Positions 5,752-12,527 of a stretch of DNA of 14,285 nt are shown here, one piece after another. Location: NCBI GenBank assembly GCA_900772835.1, contig CAAGSA010000061.1, positions 1 through 14,285 on the forward strand. The letters run 5' to 3'. The stretch comes from an uncultured Prevotella sp. (lineage in GTDB: Bacteria; Bacteroidota; Bacteroidia; Bacteroidales; Bacteroidaceae). The notes beneath the pieces were generated by a model, which made no database searches, was not told the origin of the DNA, and saw nothing but the letters and a program-made list of their open reading frames with translations. The first letter of the stretch is position 1. Each line of letters opens with the position of its first letter. Position numbers and translations under genes: made by a program.

Positions 5752-7583
5752 CGAAAGAAGAAAACGAGAAGAGGCTGGAGCACCTGAGGGCCATAGTGAG
5801 CAACCTGCCGAACAAGCCCGGCAGCTACCAGTACTACGACCGCGAGGGCACCATAATATACGTGGGGAAGGCGAAGAGTCTGAAGAACCGCGTGTCGTCG
5901 TATTTCCACAAGGAGGTGGACAGATACAAGACAAAGGTGCTCGTGAGCAAGATCTGGGACATCACCTATACGGTGGTGAACACCGAGGAGGACGCGCTGC
6001 TGCTCGAGAACAACCTCATAAAGAAGTATCAGCCCAAATACAACATTCTGCTGAAAGACGGCAAAACCTATCCCTCGATATGCATCACGAAGGAGTTTTA
6101 CCCACGGATATTCAAGACGAGGGTGATAAACAAGAAGTTCGGATCGTTCTACGGCCCGTTCAGCCACGCAGGAACGATGTACGCGCTGCTCGACATCATA
6201 AAGAAACTCTACAGGCCGCGCACCTGCAGCATGCCTATCTCCGAGGAAGGCATACGTCAGGGCAAGTACCGCCCCTGTCTGGACTACCACATCAAGAACT
6301 GCGGCGGAGCGTGCATCGGCAAGCAGACCCACGATGAATACATCAAGAACATAAACCAGGCAAGGGAGATACTGAAGGGCAACACGCGCCAGGTGGAGAG
6401 GATGCTCTTCGAGGAGATGCAGCAGCTTGCCACGGAACTGAGGTTCGAGGAGGCAGAGGAGGTGAAGAAGAAATACCTGCTGCTGAAGGATTTCTGCTCG
6501 AAGAGCGAGGTGGTGAGCCATACGATAAGCAATGTGGACGTGTTCTCCGTGACCGACAGCGAGAATATAGCCTTCGTGAACTATATCCACGTGACGAACG
6601 GCAACATAAACCAGGCTTTCACCTTCGAATTCAAGAAGAAGCTGGACGAGACGGATGCCGAACTGCTGCCCCTCGCCATAGTGCAGATAAGAGAGAAGCT
6701 GGGCAGCACGTCGAGGGAAATAGTGGTGCCGCACGAGATAGAACTGCCCCTGGAGGGCGTGACACTGACCGTTCCGCAGCGCGGCGACAAGAGAACGCTG
6801 CTGGAACTGTCGGAGATGAACGGCAGGCAATACCGGTTCGACCGCATGAAGCAGGCAGAAAAGCTGAATCCGGAGCAGAAGGCAGTGCGGCTGATGAAGG
6901 AAATCCAGGCGGCGCTGAAGCTGCCCAAGATGCCGTACCAGATAGAATGCTTCGACAACTCGAACATCAGCGGCACGGACGCCGTGGCTGCCTGCGTGGT
7001 GTTCAAGAAGATGAAACCGAGCAAGAAGGACTACCGGAAATACAATATAAAGACCGTGGTGGGGCCCGACGACTATGCCTCGATGAAGGAGGTGGTGAGA
7101 AGGCGATACACGCGTCTCGTGGAAGAACAGCAGCCACTGCCCGACCTCATCATAACGGACGGCGGAAAGGGCCAGATGGAGGTGGTGAGAGAGGTGGTGG
7201 AAGACGAGCTGCACCTCGACATACCCATAGCCGGACTTGCCAAGGACGACCGCCACCGCACGAACGAACTGCTCTACGGATTCCCGCCGATGGTGGTGGG
7301 GATGAAGACCGACAGCGAGCTGTTCCGCCTGCTGACCCACATCCAGGACGAGGTACACCGCTTTGCCATCACTTTCCACCGCGACAAGCGCTCCAAACAC
7401 GCCCTGCATTCGGAGTTGGACGACATCAAGGGCATCGGCCCAAAGACGAAGGAGGCTCTGCTGAAGGCGTTCAAGACAGTGAAGAAGATACGCGAGAGCA
7501 GCGCGGAGGAGCTGGCGGCAGTAGTGGGCAGGCAGAAAGCAGAGCTCGTGGCAAGCCATTTCCGCCAGGAAGAAACGAAATAA
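5748..7583 (+). CDS. uvrC: UvrABC nucleotide excision repair endonuclease subunit UvrC
   Basis: Makes the 3' and 5' incisions flanking a DNA lesion after damage recognition by UvrA/UvrB. The 611-residue length matches E. coli (610). The N-terminal GIY-YIG nuclease domain has GSY (25-27), YVGKAKSLKNR (38-48) and the ENNLIKKYQPKYN helix. Four cysteines in a C-x16-C-x7-C-x3-C pattern (C160, C177, C185, C189) match the ligand set of the UvrC iron-sulfur cluster. A UVR helix-hairpin for UvrB contact lies near 200-240. The RNase H-like second nuclease keeps its acidic residues in ECFDNSN, GPDDYASM and IITDGGKGQM, and a helix-hairpin-helix DNA-binding domain (IKGIGPKTKEALL) closes the protein. The first tyrosine motif reads GSY rather than the common GVY/GIY. 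AAGGAG sits 9 bp before the ATG at 5748. It is probably driven by the promoter at 5503-5533, with parS site 2 in the leader. No damage seen. Confidence 0.97.
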   Translation: MTKEENEKRLEHLRAIVSNLPNKPGSYQYYDREGTIIYVGKAKSLKNRVSSYFHKEVDRYKTKVLVSKIWDITYTVVNTEEDALLLENNLIKKYQPKYNILLKDGKTYPSICITKEFYPRIFKTRVINKKFGSFYGPFSHAGTMYALLDIIKKLYRPRTCSMPISEEGIRQGKYRPCLDYHIKNCGGACIGKQTHDEYIKNINQAREILKGNTRQVERMLFEEMQQLATELRFEEAEEVKKKYLLLKDFCSKSEVVSHTISNVDVFSVTDSENIAFVNYIHVTNGNINQAFTFEFKKKLDETDAELLPLAIVQIREKLGSTSREIVVPHEIELPLEGVTLTVPQRGDKRTLLELSEMNGRQYRFDRMKQAEKLNPEQKAVRLMKEIQAALKLPKMPYQIECFDNSNISGTDAVAACVVFKKMKPSKKDYRKYNIKTVVGPDDYASMKEVVRRRYTRLVEEQQPLPDLIITDGGKGQMEVVREVVEDELHLDIPIAGLAKDDRHRTNELLYGFPPMVVGMKTDSELFRLLTHIQDEVHRFAITFHRDKRSKHALHSELDDIKGIGPKTKEALLKAFKTVKKIRESSAEELAAVVGRQKAELVASHFRQEETK

Positions 7584-7608
7584 AAACGCCAATAAATGGC
7601 GGAATATC

Positions 7609-7639
7609 TTGCACGGACAGCAATAAAAGCATAACTTTG
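7609..7639 (+). promoter_or_regulatory. Bacteroidetes-type promoter for dtd
   Basis: TTG (7609-7611), 20 bp, then TAACTTTG (7632-7639), an exact TAnnTTTG. Transcription near 7646 gives a leader of about 20 nt before dtd. A small CGCCA/TGGCG hairpin (7587-7601) directly after the uvrC stop is preceded, not followed, by a run of A on this strand, so it is at best a weak terminator for uvrC. Confidence 0.65.
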
Positions 7640-7664
7640 TAAACGGAAAAGAGAGAAGAATAGA

Positions 7665-8117
7665 ATGAAAACAGTAATACAGCGCGTAAGCCACGCTTCG
7701 GTGACGATAGACGGCACGGAGAAATCAGCCATCGGCAAGGGATTCCTGATACTGCTGGGCATAGGCACAGAGGACACACAGGAGGACATCGACTGGCTGG
7801 TGAAGAAGACCGTAAACCTGCGCGTTTTCGACGACGAGAACGGCATCATGAACCGTTCCATACTCGACGACGGCGGCGATATAATAGTGGTGAGCCAGTT
7901 CACACTCATGGCATCCACGAAGAAGGGCAACCGCCCGTCGTGGATACACGCCGCACCGCACGAGATTTCCGTTCCGCTCTACGAAAAGTTCTGCCGCAAC
8001 CTGAGCGCGGCACTAGGCAAGCCCGTAGGCACGGGCGAGTTCGGCGCCAACATGAAGGTGGAGCTGCTCAACGACGGTCCGGTGACGATATGCATGGACA
8101 CCAAGCACAAGGAATAG
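7665..8117 (+). CDS. dtd: D-aminoacyl-tRNA deacylase
   Basis: Hydrolyses D-amino acids (and glycine mischarged on tRNA-Ala) from tRNA, protecting translation. The 150-residue protein has the hallmark motifs of the DTD fold: MKTVIQRVSHASV at the N-terminus, SQFTL (77-81) with the catalytic-region residues, the FGANM turn (126-130), and the cross-subunit Gly-cisPro motif in NDGPVT (136-141). The length is normal for a homodimeric bacterial enzyme. A promoter at 7609-7639 and a 14-bp gap to the next gene suggest it begins a dtd / small membrane protein / mazG-like / deoC operon. No anomalies seen. Confidence 0.96.
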   Translation: MKTVIQRVSHASVTIDGTEKSAIGKGFLILLGIGTEDTQEDIDWLVKKTVNLRVFDDENGIMNRSILDDGGDIIVVSQFTLMASTKKGNRPSWIHAAPHEISVPLYEKFCRNLSAALGKPVGTGEFGANMKVELLNDGPVTICMDTKHKE

Positions 8118-8131
8118 AAAGGAAATAATAT

Positions 8132-8380
8132 ATGAACAAGGAAAAACTCAAGAAACAGACATGGGTGTTTCTCGCCCTTTTTGCAGCGGTAATGCTGCCG
8201 AACAAGCTGTGGTTCGACAATGAATACCTGAAGCTGGCAGGATGGGGAATGCTGTGTCTGTACATCATGGCAGAATTCCTGTGCGCAGAGGGAAAAGCGG
8301 CCAAGACAATAACATTCATATTCTTCATAATGTGCGGTGCGCTGCTGGTATGGGACATATATAAAATCATTGCCGTATGA
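8132..8380 (+). CDS. Small hypothetical membrane protein
   Basis: An 82-residue protein that I do not recognise. A basic N-terminus (MNKEKLKKQT) is followed by three hydrophobic stretches, about residues 11-28, 34-52 and 58-80, so it is probably a three-helix (possibly two-helix) inner-membrane protein; the positive-inside rule would put the N-terminus in the cytoplasm. Two cysteines (C42, C51) lie at or near the second helix, with a third (C68) in the last one. AAAGGA lies 8 bp before the ATG. It starts 14 bp after dtd, and its TGA overlaps the ATG of the following MazG-like gene (ATGA at 8377-8380), so the two are probably translationally coupled. That is good evidence it is a real gene, but it tells little about function. 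Confidence 0.75.
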   Translation: MNKEKLKKQTWVFLALFAAVMLPNKLWFDNEYLKLAGWGMLCLYIMAEFLCAEGKAAKTITFIFFIMCGALLVWDIYKIIAV

Positions 8381-8736
8381 CGATAAGAGAAGCACAAGAG
8401 AGAGTGGACACGTGGATAAAGACCTACGGCGTGCGCTATTTCTCAGAACTGACGAATATGACTTGCCTAACGGAAGAAGTGGGCGAGCTGGCAAGAGTTA
8501 TGGCACGCACCTACGGCGACCAGAGCTTCAAGCCAGGCGAGAAGCCCAATCTGGGCGAGGAGATGGCAGACGTTATGTGGGTGCTCATCTGCCTTGCCAA
8601 CCAGACGGGCGTGGACCTGACGGAGGAGCTGCAGAAGAGCTTCGACAAGAAGACGCAGAGAGACAGGGAAAGGCACCGCAGCAACCCCAAGCTGGCAGCC
8701 GCCCCACCCCAGGAAAGCAAAGAACAAAGCGTATAA
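8377..8736 (+). CDS. MazG-like nucleotide pyrophosphohydrolase
   Basis: Member of the all-alpha NTP pyrophosphatase superfamily, which hydrolyses (often non-canonical) nucleoside triphosphates to monophosphates and pyrophosphate. The 119-residue single-domain protein carries the metal-binding pattern ExxE...ExxD: EEVGE (33-37) and EEMAD (61-65), the latter in a GEEMADVMWVLICLAN helix typical of the MazG fold. It is far shorter than E. coli MazG (two tandem domains, about 260 residues) and resembles the small MazG/RS21-C6 type. The last 25 residues are low-complexity and polar, probably disordered. Its start overlaps the stop of the small membrane protein upstream, and deoC follows after 27 bp. 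The pairing with deoC fits nucleotide-pool housekeeping (inference). The exact substrate cannot be read from sequence. Confidence 0.88.
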   Translation: MTIREAQERVDTWIKTYGVRYFSELTNMTCLTEEVGELARVMARTYGDQSFKPGEKPNLGEEMADVMWVLICLANQTGVDLTEELQKSFDKKTQRDRERHRSNPKLAAAPPQESKEQSV

Positions 8737-8763
8737 ACATAATCAATAAACAAAAAAGACACT

Positions 8764-9702
8764 ATGATGACAGAAAAAGAAACACCGAAAGGCGAAAGCA
8801 GCCAGAAGGCGGAAGCAAGAACCAACAAATACGAAGAGGCACTGAGCAAGTATAACACCAACATCGACGACAACGAAGTGCGCGAGGCGGTGAAGAAGAT
8901 AATCACGGAGAAGGTGCACGAGAACGACAATCTCGACGTGAAGAAATTCCTTATGGGAAGCATCGAGCTGACCACGCTGAAGACCACCGACTCAGAGGAG
9001 AGCGTGCTTGCATTCACGGAGCGCGTGAACCAGTTCGACGAGGCATACGGCGACCTGCCCCACGTGGCAACCATCTGCGTATACCCGTGCTTCGCAAAGG
9101 TGGTGAGCGAGACGCTCGAAGTGGACGGCGTTGAAGTGGCATGCGTGTCGGGCAGCTTCCCTTCGTCACAGGCTCTCATCGAGGTGAAAGTGGCTGAAAC
9201 GGCACTCGCAATAAAGGACGGAGCCACGGAAATCGACATCGTGATGCCGGTGGGCAAGTTCCTCAGCGGCGACTACGAGGGAGTGGCTGACGACATCAGC
9301 GAGATGAAGGAAGCCTGCGGCGGACACGATATGAAGGTAATCCTGGAGACAGGCTGCCTGAAGACAGCCTCGAACATCAAGAAGGCGTCAATCATCGCCA
9401 TGTATGCAGGTGCCGACTACATCAAGACTTCCACCGGGAAACTAGAGCCTGCCGCCACACCGGAGGCAGCCTACGTGATGTGCCAGGCTATCAAGGAATA
9501 CTACGACGAGACCGGAATACAGATAGGTTTCAAGCCCGCAGGAGGCATAAACAGCGTGATGGACGCACTCATCTACTACACCATCGTGAAGGAGGTGCTG
9601 GGCGAGAAATGGCTCACCAACAAATGGTTCCGTCTGGGCACAAGCCGTCTTGCCAACATGCTGCTGAGCGAGATTGAGGGACACGACGTGAAATTCTTCT
9701 AA
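8764..9702 (+). CDS. deoC: Deoxyribose-phosphate aldolase
   Basis: Class I aldolase splitting 2-deoxyribose 5-phosphate into acetaldehyde and glyceraldehyde 3-phosphate during deoxynucleoside catabolism. The Schiff-base lysine is K226 in KTSTGK (221-226), the second active-site lysine is K257 in GFKPAGG, and the catalytic acid corresponding to E. coli Asp102 is D158 in TEIDIVMPVGK. The core TIM barrel runs from about residue 60 to the end. At 312 residues it is longer than E. coli DeoC (259), mostly through a charged, probably flexible N-terminal extension of some 40-50 residues; an internal start cannot be excluded, but no other ATG lies closer to the core with a better leader. It is the last gene of the dtd-deoC run and is followed by a hairpin terminator at 9721-9780. 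Confidence 0.96.
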   Translation: MMTEKETPKGESSQKAEARTNKYEEALSKYNTNIDDNEVREAVKKIITEKVHENDNLDVKKFLMGSIELTTLKTTDSEESVLAFTERVNQFDEAYGDLPHVATICVYPCFAKVVSETLEVDGVEVACVSGSFPSSQALIEVKVAETALAIKDGATEIDIVMPVGKFLSGDYEGVADDISEMKEACGGHDMKVILETGCLKTASNIKKASIIAMYAGADYIKTSTGKLEPAATPEAAYVMCQAIKEYYDETGIQIGFKPAGGINSVMDALIYYTIVKEVLGEKWLTNKWFRLGTSRLANMLLSEIEGHDVKFF

Positions 9703-9720
9703 ACAACAAGACTACGATAC

Positions 9721-9780
9721 AGGGACTTCGGCTGCTACCACCCACGGAACAGGGATCATCGCCGGAGTCTCTTTTGCTTT
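9721..9780 (+). terminator. Hairpin terminator after deoC
   Basis: AGGGACTTCGGC (9721-9732) pairs with GCCGGAGTCTCT (9761-9772) over 12 bp, counting two G-U pairs, and is followed by a T-rich tail up to 9780 (TTTTGCTTT from 9772). The 28-nt loop contains a smaller CCC/GGG stem (9741-9743 with 9752-9754). The loop is long for an intrinsic terminator, but position and tail fit. Confidence 0.65.
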
Positions 9781-9821
9781 CATGCAGACAGATACACAAC
9801 ATTTTATAAAACAACAGAGTT

Positions 9822-11204
9822 ATGAGAATCATCAATTACATCGCAGCTGCGGCACTTGCCACATCGACCACAGCCGCAAGCGCACAGACCTTGCTTCCGG
9901 CAGCAAAGGCAAAGAGCATAATGAAAGCGCTACTCACTGCCTCACTCCACAGAAACGGAGCCATGGACGGCATGGACCTGAACACCACAAAGCCAAGCCT
10001 GACCACCACCTACACGCGCGAGAACAACGCATGGAGCAAGACTGCCACCACCAAGACCGAGTATAACAAGAAAGGCTACGTGACAGCCACCGAAACCAGC
10101 ACCGCCGAATCGCGCACAAGAACCGAGAACACATACGGCGACGAGGCACTGGATGGACTAGTGACGAAGACCACCACATACACATGGGACGCAGCCTCGG
10201 CAGCATGGGCAAACCCTACTGTGATGATGCAGCTGGAACTGGAGAAGGACAAGAAGGACAGAGTGACGAAGGAAACCGTATACGCCTACAACGACGATAC
10301 GAAGAAGCTGGAAAAGACAACGGAAATCAACTTCGGATATTCAATTGCGACGGGCAAGATGAACAGTCTTTCGACCACGATACAGAGCGTTGACGAGAAC
10401 GGGAACCCGACGGAGATGGAAGTGAAGGTGACCATTCTGAAATGGTATAAATACAATGCCGACAAGCTGTTCCAGCTCTCGCTCGACAATATGGGCACCG
10501 ACTTGCTCAGCAACAAGGAGAACATGATTGAATCGGCAACCATCACGATGAACATAATGAACATGCCGATTACAGGCACACTAAACGGCAAATACTCCGA
10601 TACGGAGAGCAGCGTGACGCTCAGGCTGCCGTTCATGGGAAACGACCTGCTAAACATGACGTTCACATCCGCCCTGACCGACAGCTACGGCAGCAACCTG
10701 ACGACACTGCTGATGAACGTGATGGGCAATGAAATGCTCAACGCCACAATAAAGAACACCAACAATGAGCACGGCGACTGCATCAAAACGGAAACCTCGG
10801 GCACGAGTTCGCTCAACGGCAACACCCTGCCGCAGGATGCCGACAATGGCACGGGAGGCATTGGTGACCTGCTCGACGGACTGGACCTTAACCAGACTAT
10901 GACCTACGACTACGAATACACTACACTCGCCGGCAACAAGGTGATGAAGCAGAGCATGACCACGAACCTTATAGACAAGGCGAGCGGCGAAGCCACACCG
11001 ACCACCAAGATTACCTACGACCAGTATACCGACTACGTGTCGGGCACCACCGGCATAAAAGGCACACGCGACAATGCCACAGAATGCGGAATAAGCGCCA
11101 TATACGACATCAACGGCACAAGGGTGGACAACTACCCCAGCGCCACGGAGAAAGGCGTTTATATCGTAAAGAAAGCCGGCAAAAGCATAAAGGTAATGAG
11201 ATAA
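9822..11204 (+). CDS. Hypothetical secreted protein with C-terminal YDINGxRV-type tail
   Basis: A 460-residue exported protein of a family I cannot name. Residues 1-21 form a signal peptide (hydrophobic AAAALAT core, cleavage after ASA); no lipobox cysteine follows, so it is not a lipoprotein. Residues 60-200 are rich in Thr, Lys and Tyr with alternating polar/aromatic strands (TTTYTREN, EYNKKGYVTATET), suggesting beta repeats. MG[TN][DE][LM]L recurs at residues 224, 272 and 301, an internal repeat in a Met/Asn-rich region. The last 38 residues (ISAIYDINGTRV...KGVYIVKKAGKSIKVMR) resemble the short C-terminal domain common on exported Prevotella and Bacteroides proteins, often linked to surface or outer-membrane sorting. 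It is transcribed alone, between the deoC terminator and the convergent polyprenyl synthase. I found no good promoter match in 9781-9821. Secretion is well supported; function is unknown. Confidence 0.85.
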   Translation: MRIINYIAAAALATSTTAASAQTLLPAAKAKSIMKALLTASLHRNGAMDGMDLNTTKPSLTTTYTRENNAWSKTATTKTEYNKKGYVTATETSTAESRTRTENTYGDEALDGLVTKTTTYTWDAASAAWANPTVMMQLELEKDKKDRVTKETVYAYNDDTKKLEKTTEINFGYSIATGKMNSLSTTIQSVDENGNPTEMEVKVTILKWYKYNADKLFQLSLDNMGTDLLSNKENMIESATITMNIMNMPITGTLNGKYSDTESSVTLRLPFMGNDLLNMTFTSALTDSYGSNLTTLLMNVMGNEMLNATIKNTNNEHGDCIKTETSGTSSLNGNTLPQDADNGTGGIGDLLDGLDLNQTMTYDYEYTTLAGNKVMKQSMTTNLIDKASGEATPTTKITYDQYTDYVSGTTGIKGTRDNATECGISAIYDINGTRVDNYPSATEKGVYIVKKAGKSIKVMR

Positions 11205-11231
11205 GGCTGCTGAAGGCTCAGTATATACAGA

Positions 11232-11277
11232 CAGAAACCGTCATATCGGAAGATAAAATCCGGTATGACGGTTTCTG
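11232..11277. terminator. Long perfect hairpin between convergent genes, probable bidirectional terminator
   Basis: CAGAAACCGTCATATCGG (11232-11249) and CCGGTATGACGGTTTCTG (11260-11277) form an uninterrupted 18-bp stem (one G-U pair) around a 10-nt A-rich loop. It lies in the 147-bp gap between the secreted-protein gene (plus) and the polyprenyl synthase (minus), where a shared terminator is expected. Neither side carries a proper U-tract, so it may act with Rho or as a transcript-stabilising structure. Confidence 0.6.
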
Positions 11278-11351
11278 CGTAAAACGGCTTAACGCCATCA
11301 GCAAACGGGAAAAGCTACCACGGCATGACCTCTGCACAGGCGAAATGCCCC

Positions 11352-12329
11352 CTAATTGTCTCTGCGGATAACGAAGTCGAGATAAGCCGACAGACTGTCT
11401 TTCAACTCTTCCGACCTGACCTGCGTGTTGATGAACGCCATCGACTCGCTGTGGAAATCCTCCATCCGCTGCTTGGCATAGTCGATGCCTCCGTTCTGCT
11501 TGGCAAACTCAACGAGACGTGCTATCTCAACGGCTGTTGCCGTGCGCTCCTTCACTTTGTATGCCAGGCGCATCATCTTCTCGTCGGCAGTGGAGTTCAG
11601 CGCATAGATCACGGGCAGCGTCAGTTTGCCTTCAGCCATATCGTTGCCAGTGGGCTTGCCTATCTCCGGCGAGTCGTAGTAGTCGAATATGTCATCGCGT
11701 ATCTGGAATATTATACCCAGGTTCTGGCCAAATTTCTTGGCGCGCTCTATGTCTTCCTCGCTTGCCCCTGCCGACAGCGCGCCTATGGCACAGCAAGCCT
11801 CGAAGAGCGCCGCCGTCTTCTGGCTAATCACCTGATAATAAACATCTTCCGAAATCTTCTCGTTATCGATGTTCGACAGTTGCAGAATCTCTCCGCTCGC
11901 CAGCGTCCTGCCCAGTTCGGCAAGATAGCGAACGATTTCCGTGTTGCGTGTGCAGGCAACGTGGAGCAGCGCCGTGGACAGCAGATAGTCGCCCACGAGC
12001 ACGGCAACCTTGTTGTCGTACGTGGCATTCACCGAAGCCTGTCCGCGCCTCTCCTCGCTCTCGTCCACCACATCGTCGTGAACAAGGCTCGCCGTATGCA
12101 GCAGCTCCAGTCCCACGGCGGCATTCTGTGTCACCGCCGACACCTCGCCGTAATTGCGTGCCATAAGCATTATGAGTATCGGGCGCATCCGTTTGCCGGT
12201 GCGCTGACGGATATATGCCAATGCCTGCGAAAGCAGTCCGTCGGTGTGCGACAGTGCCTCCGCAAACAGACTGTTGAAGTCTGAGAGTTCGCTCTCTATA
12301 GGTTGCTTGATGCGTGATAAATAGTCCAT
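11352..12329 (-). CDS. ispB: Polyprenyl diphosphate synthase (octaprenyl/solanesyl type, IspB-like)
   Basis: Trans-prenyltransferase that elongates farnesyl diphosphate with isopentenyl diphosphate to make the quinone side chain (menaquinone in Bacteroidales). The 325-residue protein has GKRMRP (45-50), the first aspartate-rich motif DDVVD (85-89) within LLHTASLVHDDVVDESEERRG, and the second, DDIFD (212-216), in FQIRDDIFDYYD. The residue five before the first Asp is alanine (A80), small as in long-chain enzymes, rather than the bulky aromatic of short-chain synthases, so a C35-C45 product is likely (inference from family knowledge). It starts at ATG 12329 with an exact -7 box 17 bp upstream, is divergent from polA and convergent with the secreted-protein gene. 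The link to SdhC is functional, since both concern the quinone pool, but they are not in one operon. Confidence 0.93.
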   Translation of the reverse strand: MDYLSRIKQPIESELSDFNSLFAEALSHTDGLLSQALAYIRQRTGKRMRPILIMLMARNYGEVSAVTQNAAVGLELLHTASLVHDDVVDESEERRGQASVNATYDNKVAVLVGDYLLSTALLHVACTRNTEIVRYLAELGRTLASGEILQLSNIDNEKISEDVYYQVISQKTAALFEACCAIGALSAGASEEDIERAKKFGQNLGIIFQIRDDIFDYYDSPEIGKPTGNDMAEGKLTLPVIYALNSTADEKMMRLAYKVKERTATAVEIARLVEFAKQNGGIDYAKQRMEDFHSESMAFINTQVRSEELKDSLSAYLDFVIRRDN

Positions 12330-12345
12330 TGGATGAAATTTGTTA

Positions 12346-12353
12346 CAAAATTA
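12346..12353 (-). promoter_or_regulatory. -7 element of the polyprenyl synthase promoter
   Basis: On the minus strand TAATTTTG is an exact TAnnTTTG, 17 bp upstream of the ATG at 12329, implying a leader of about 10 nt. No convincing TTTG lies at the right distance upstream, so the -33 part is unassigned. On the plus strand TTCTTTTG at 12401-12408 (7 of 8) is a weak candidate for polA. Confidence 0.45.
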
Positions 12354-12527
12354 CAGATTTTCTCCGATTAATCAGAAAAAAACACTAATTTTACACAATA
12401 TTCTTTTGCAACGGAAACAAAACAGCGCCATTTCCACCGTCTGTCCGCCGTTGCAGCAGGGATAAACGCCAAAATTAACAAAATACGAAAAGAAGAAACA
12501 TACAACGAAGAAAGGATACATACAACG

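Noticed and set aside
6582..6597. CACGTG within uvrC as a parS site
   Set aside because: About 10 of 16 matches and it lies in coding sequence.
5649..7694. Minus-strand open frame of 681 codons antisense to uvrC
   Set aside because: The plus strand encodes a complete UvrC with all catalytic motifs; the antisense frame is a codon-bias shadow without recognisable domains.
11325..12284. Plus-strand open frame of 319 codons opposite the polyprenyl synthase
   Set aside because: The minus strand encodes both aspartate-rich motifs of a prenyl synthase; the opposite frame is a shadow.
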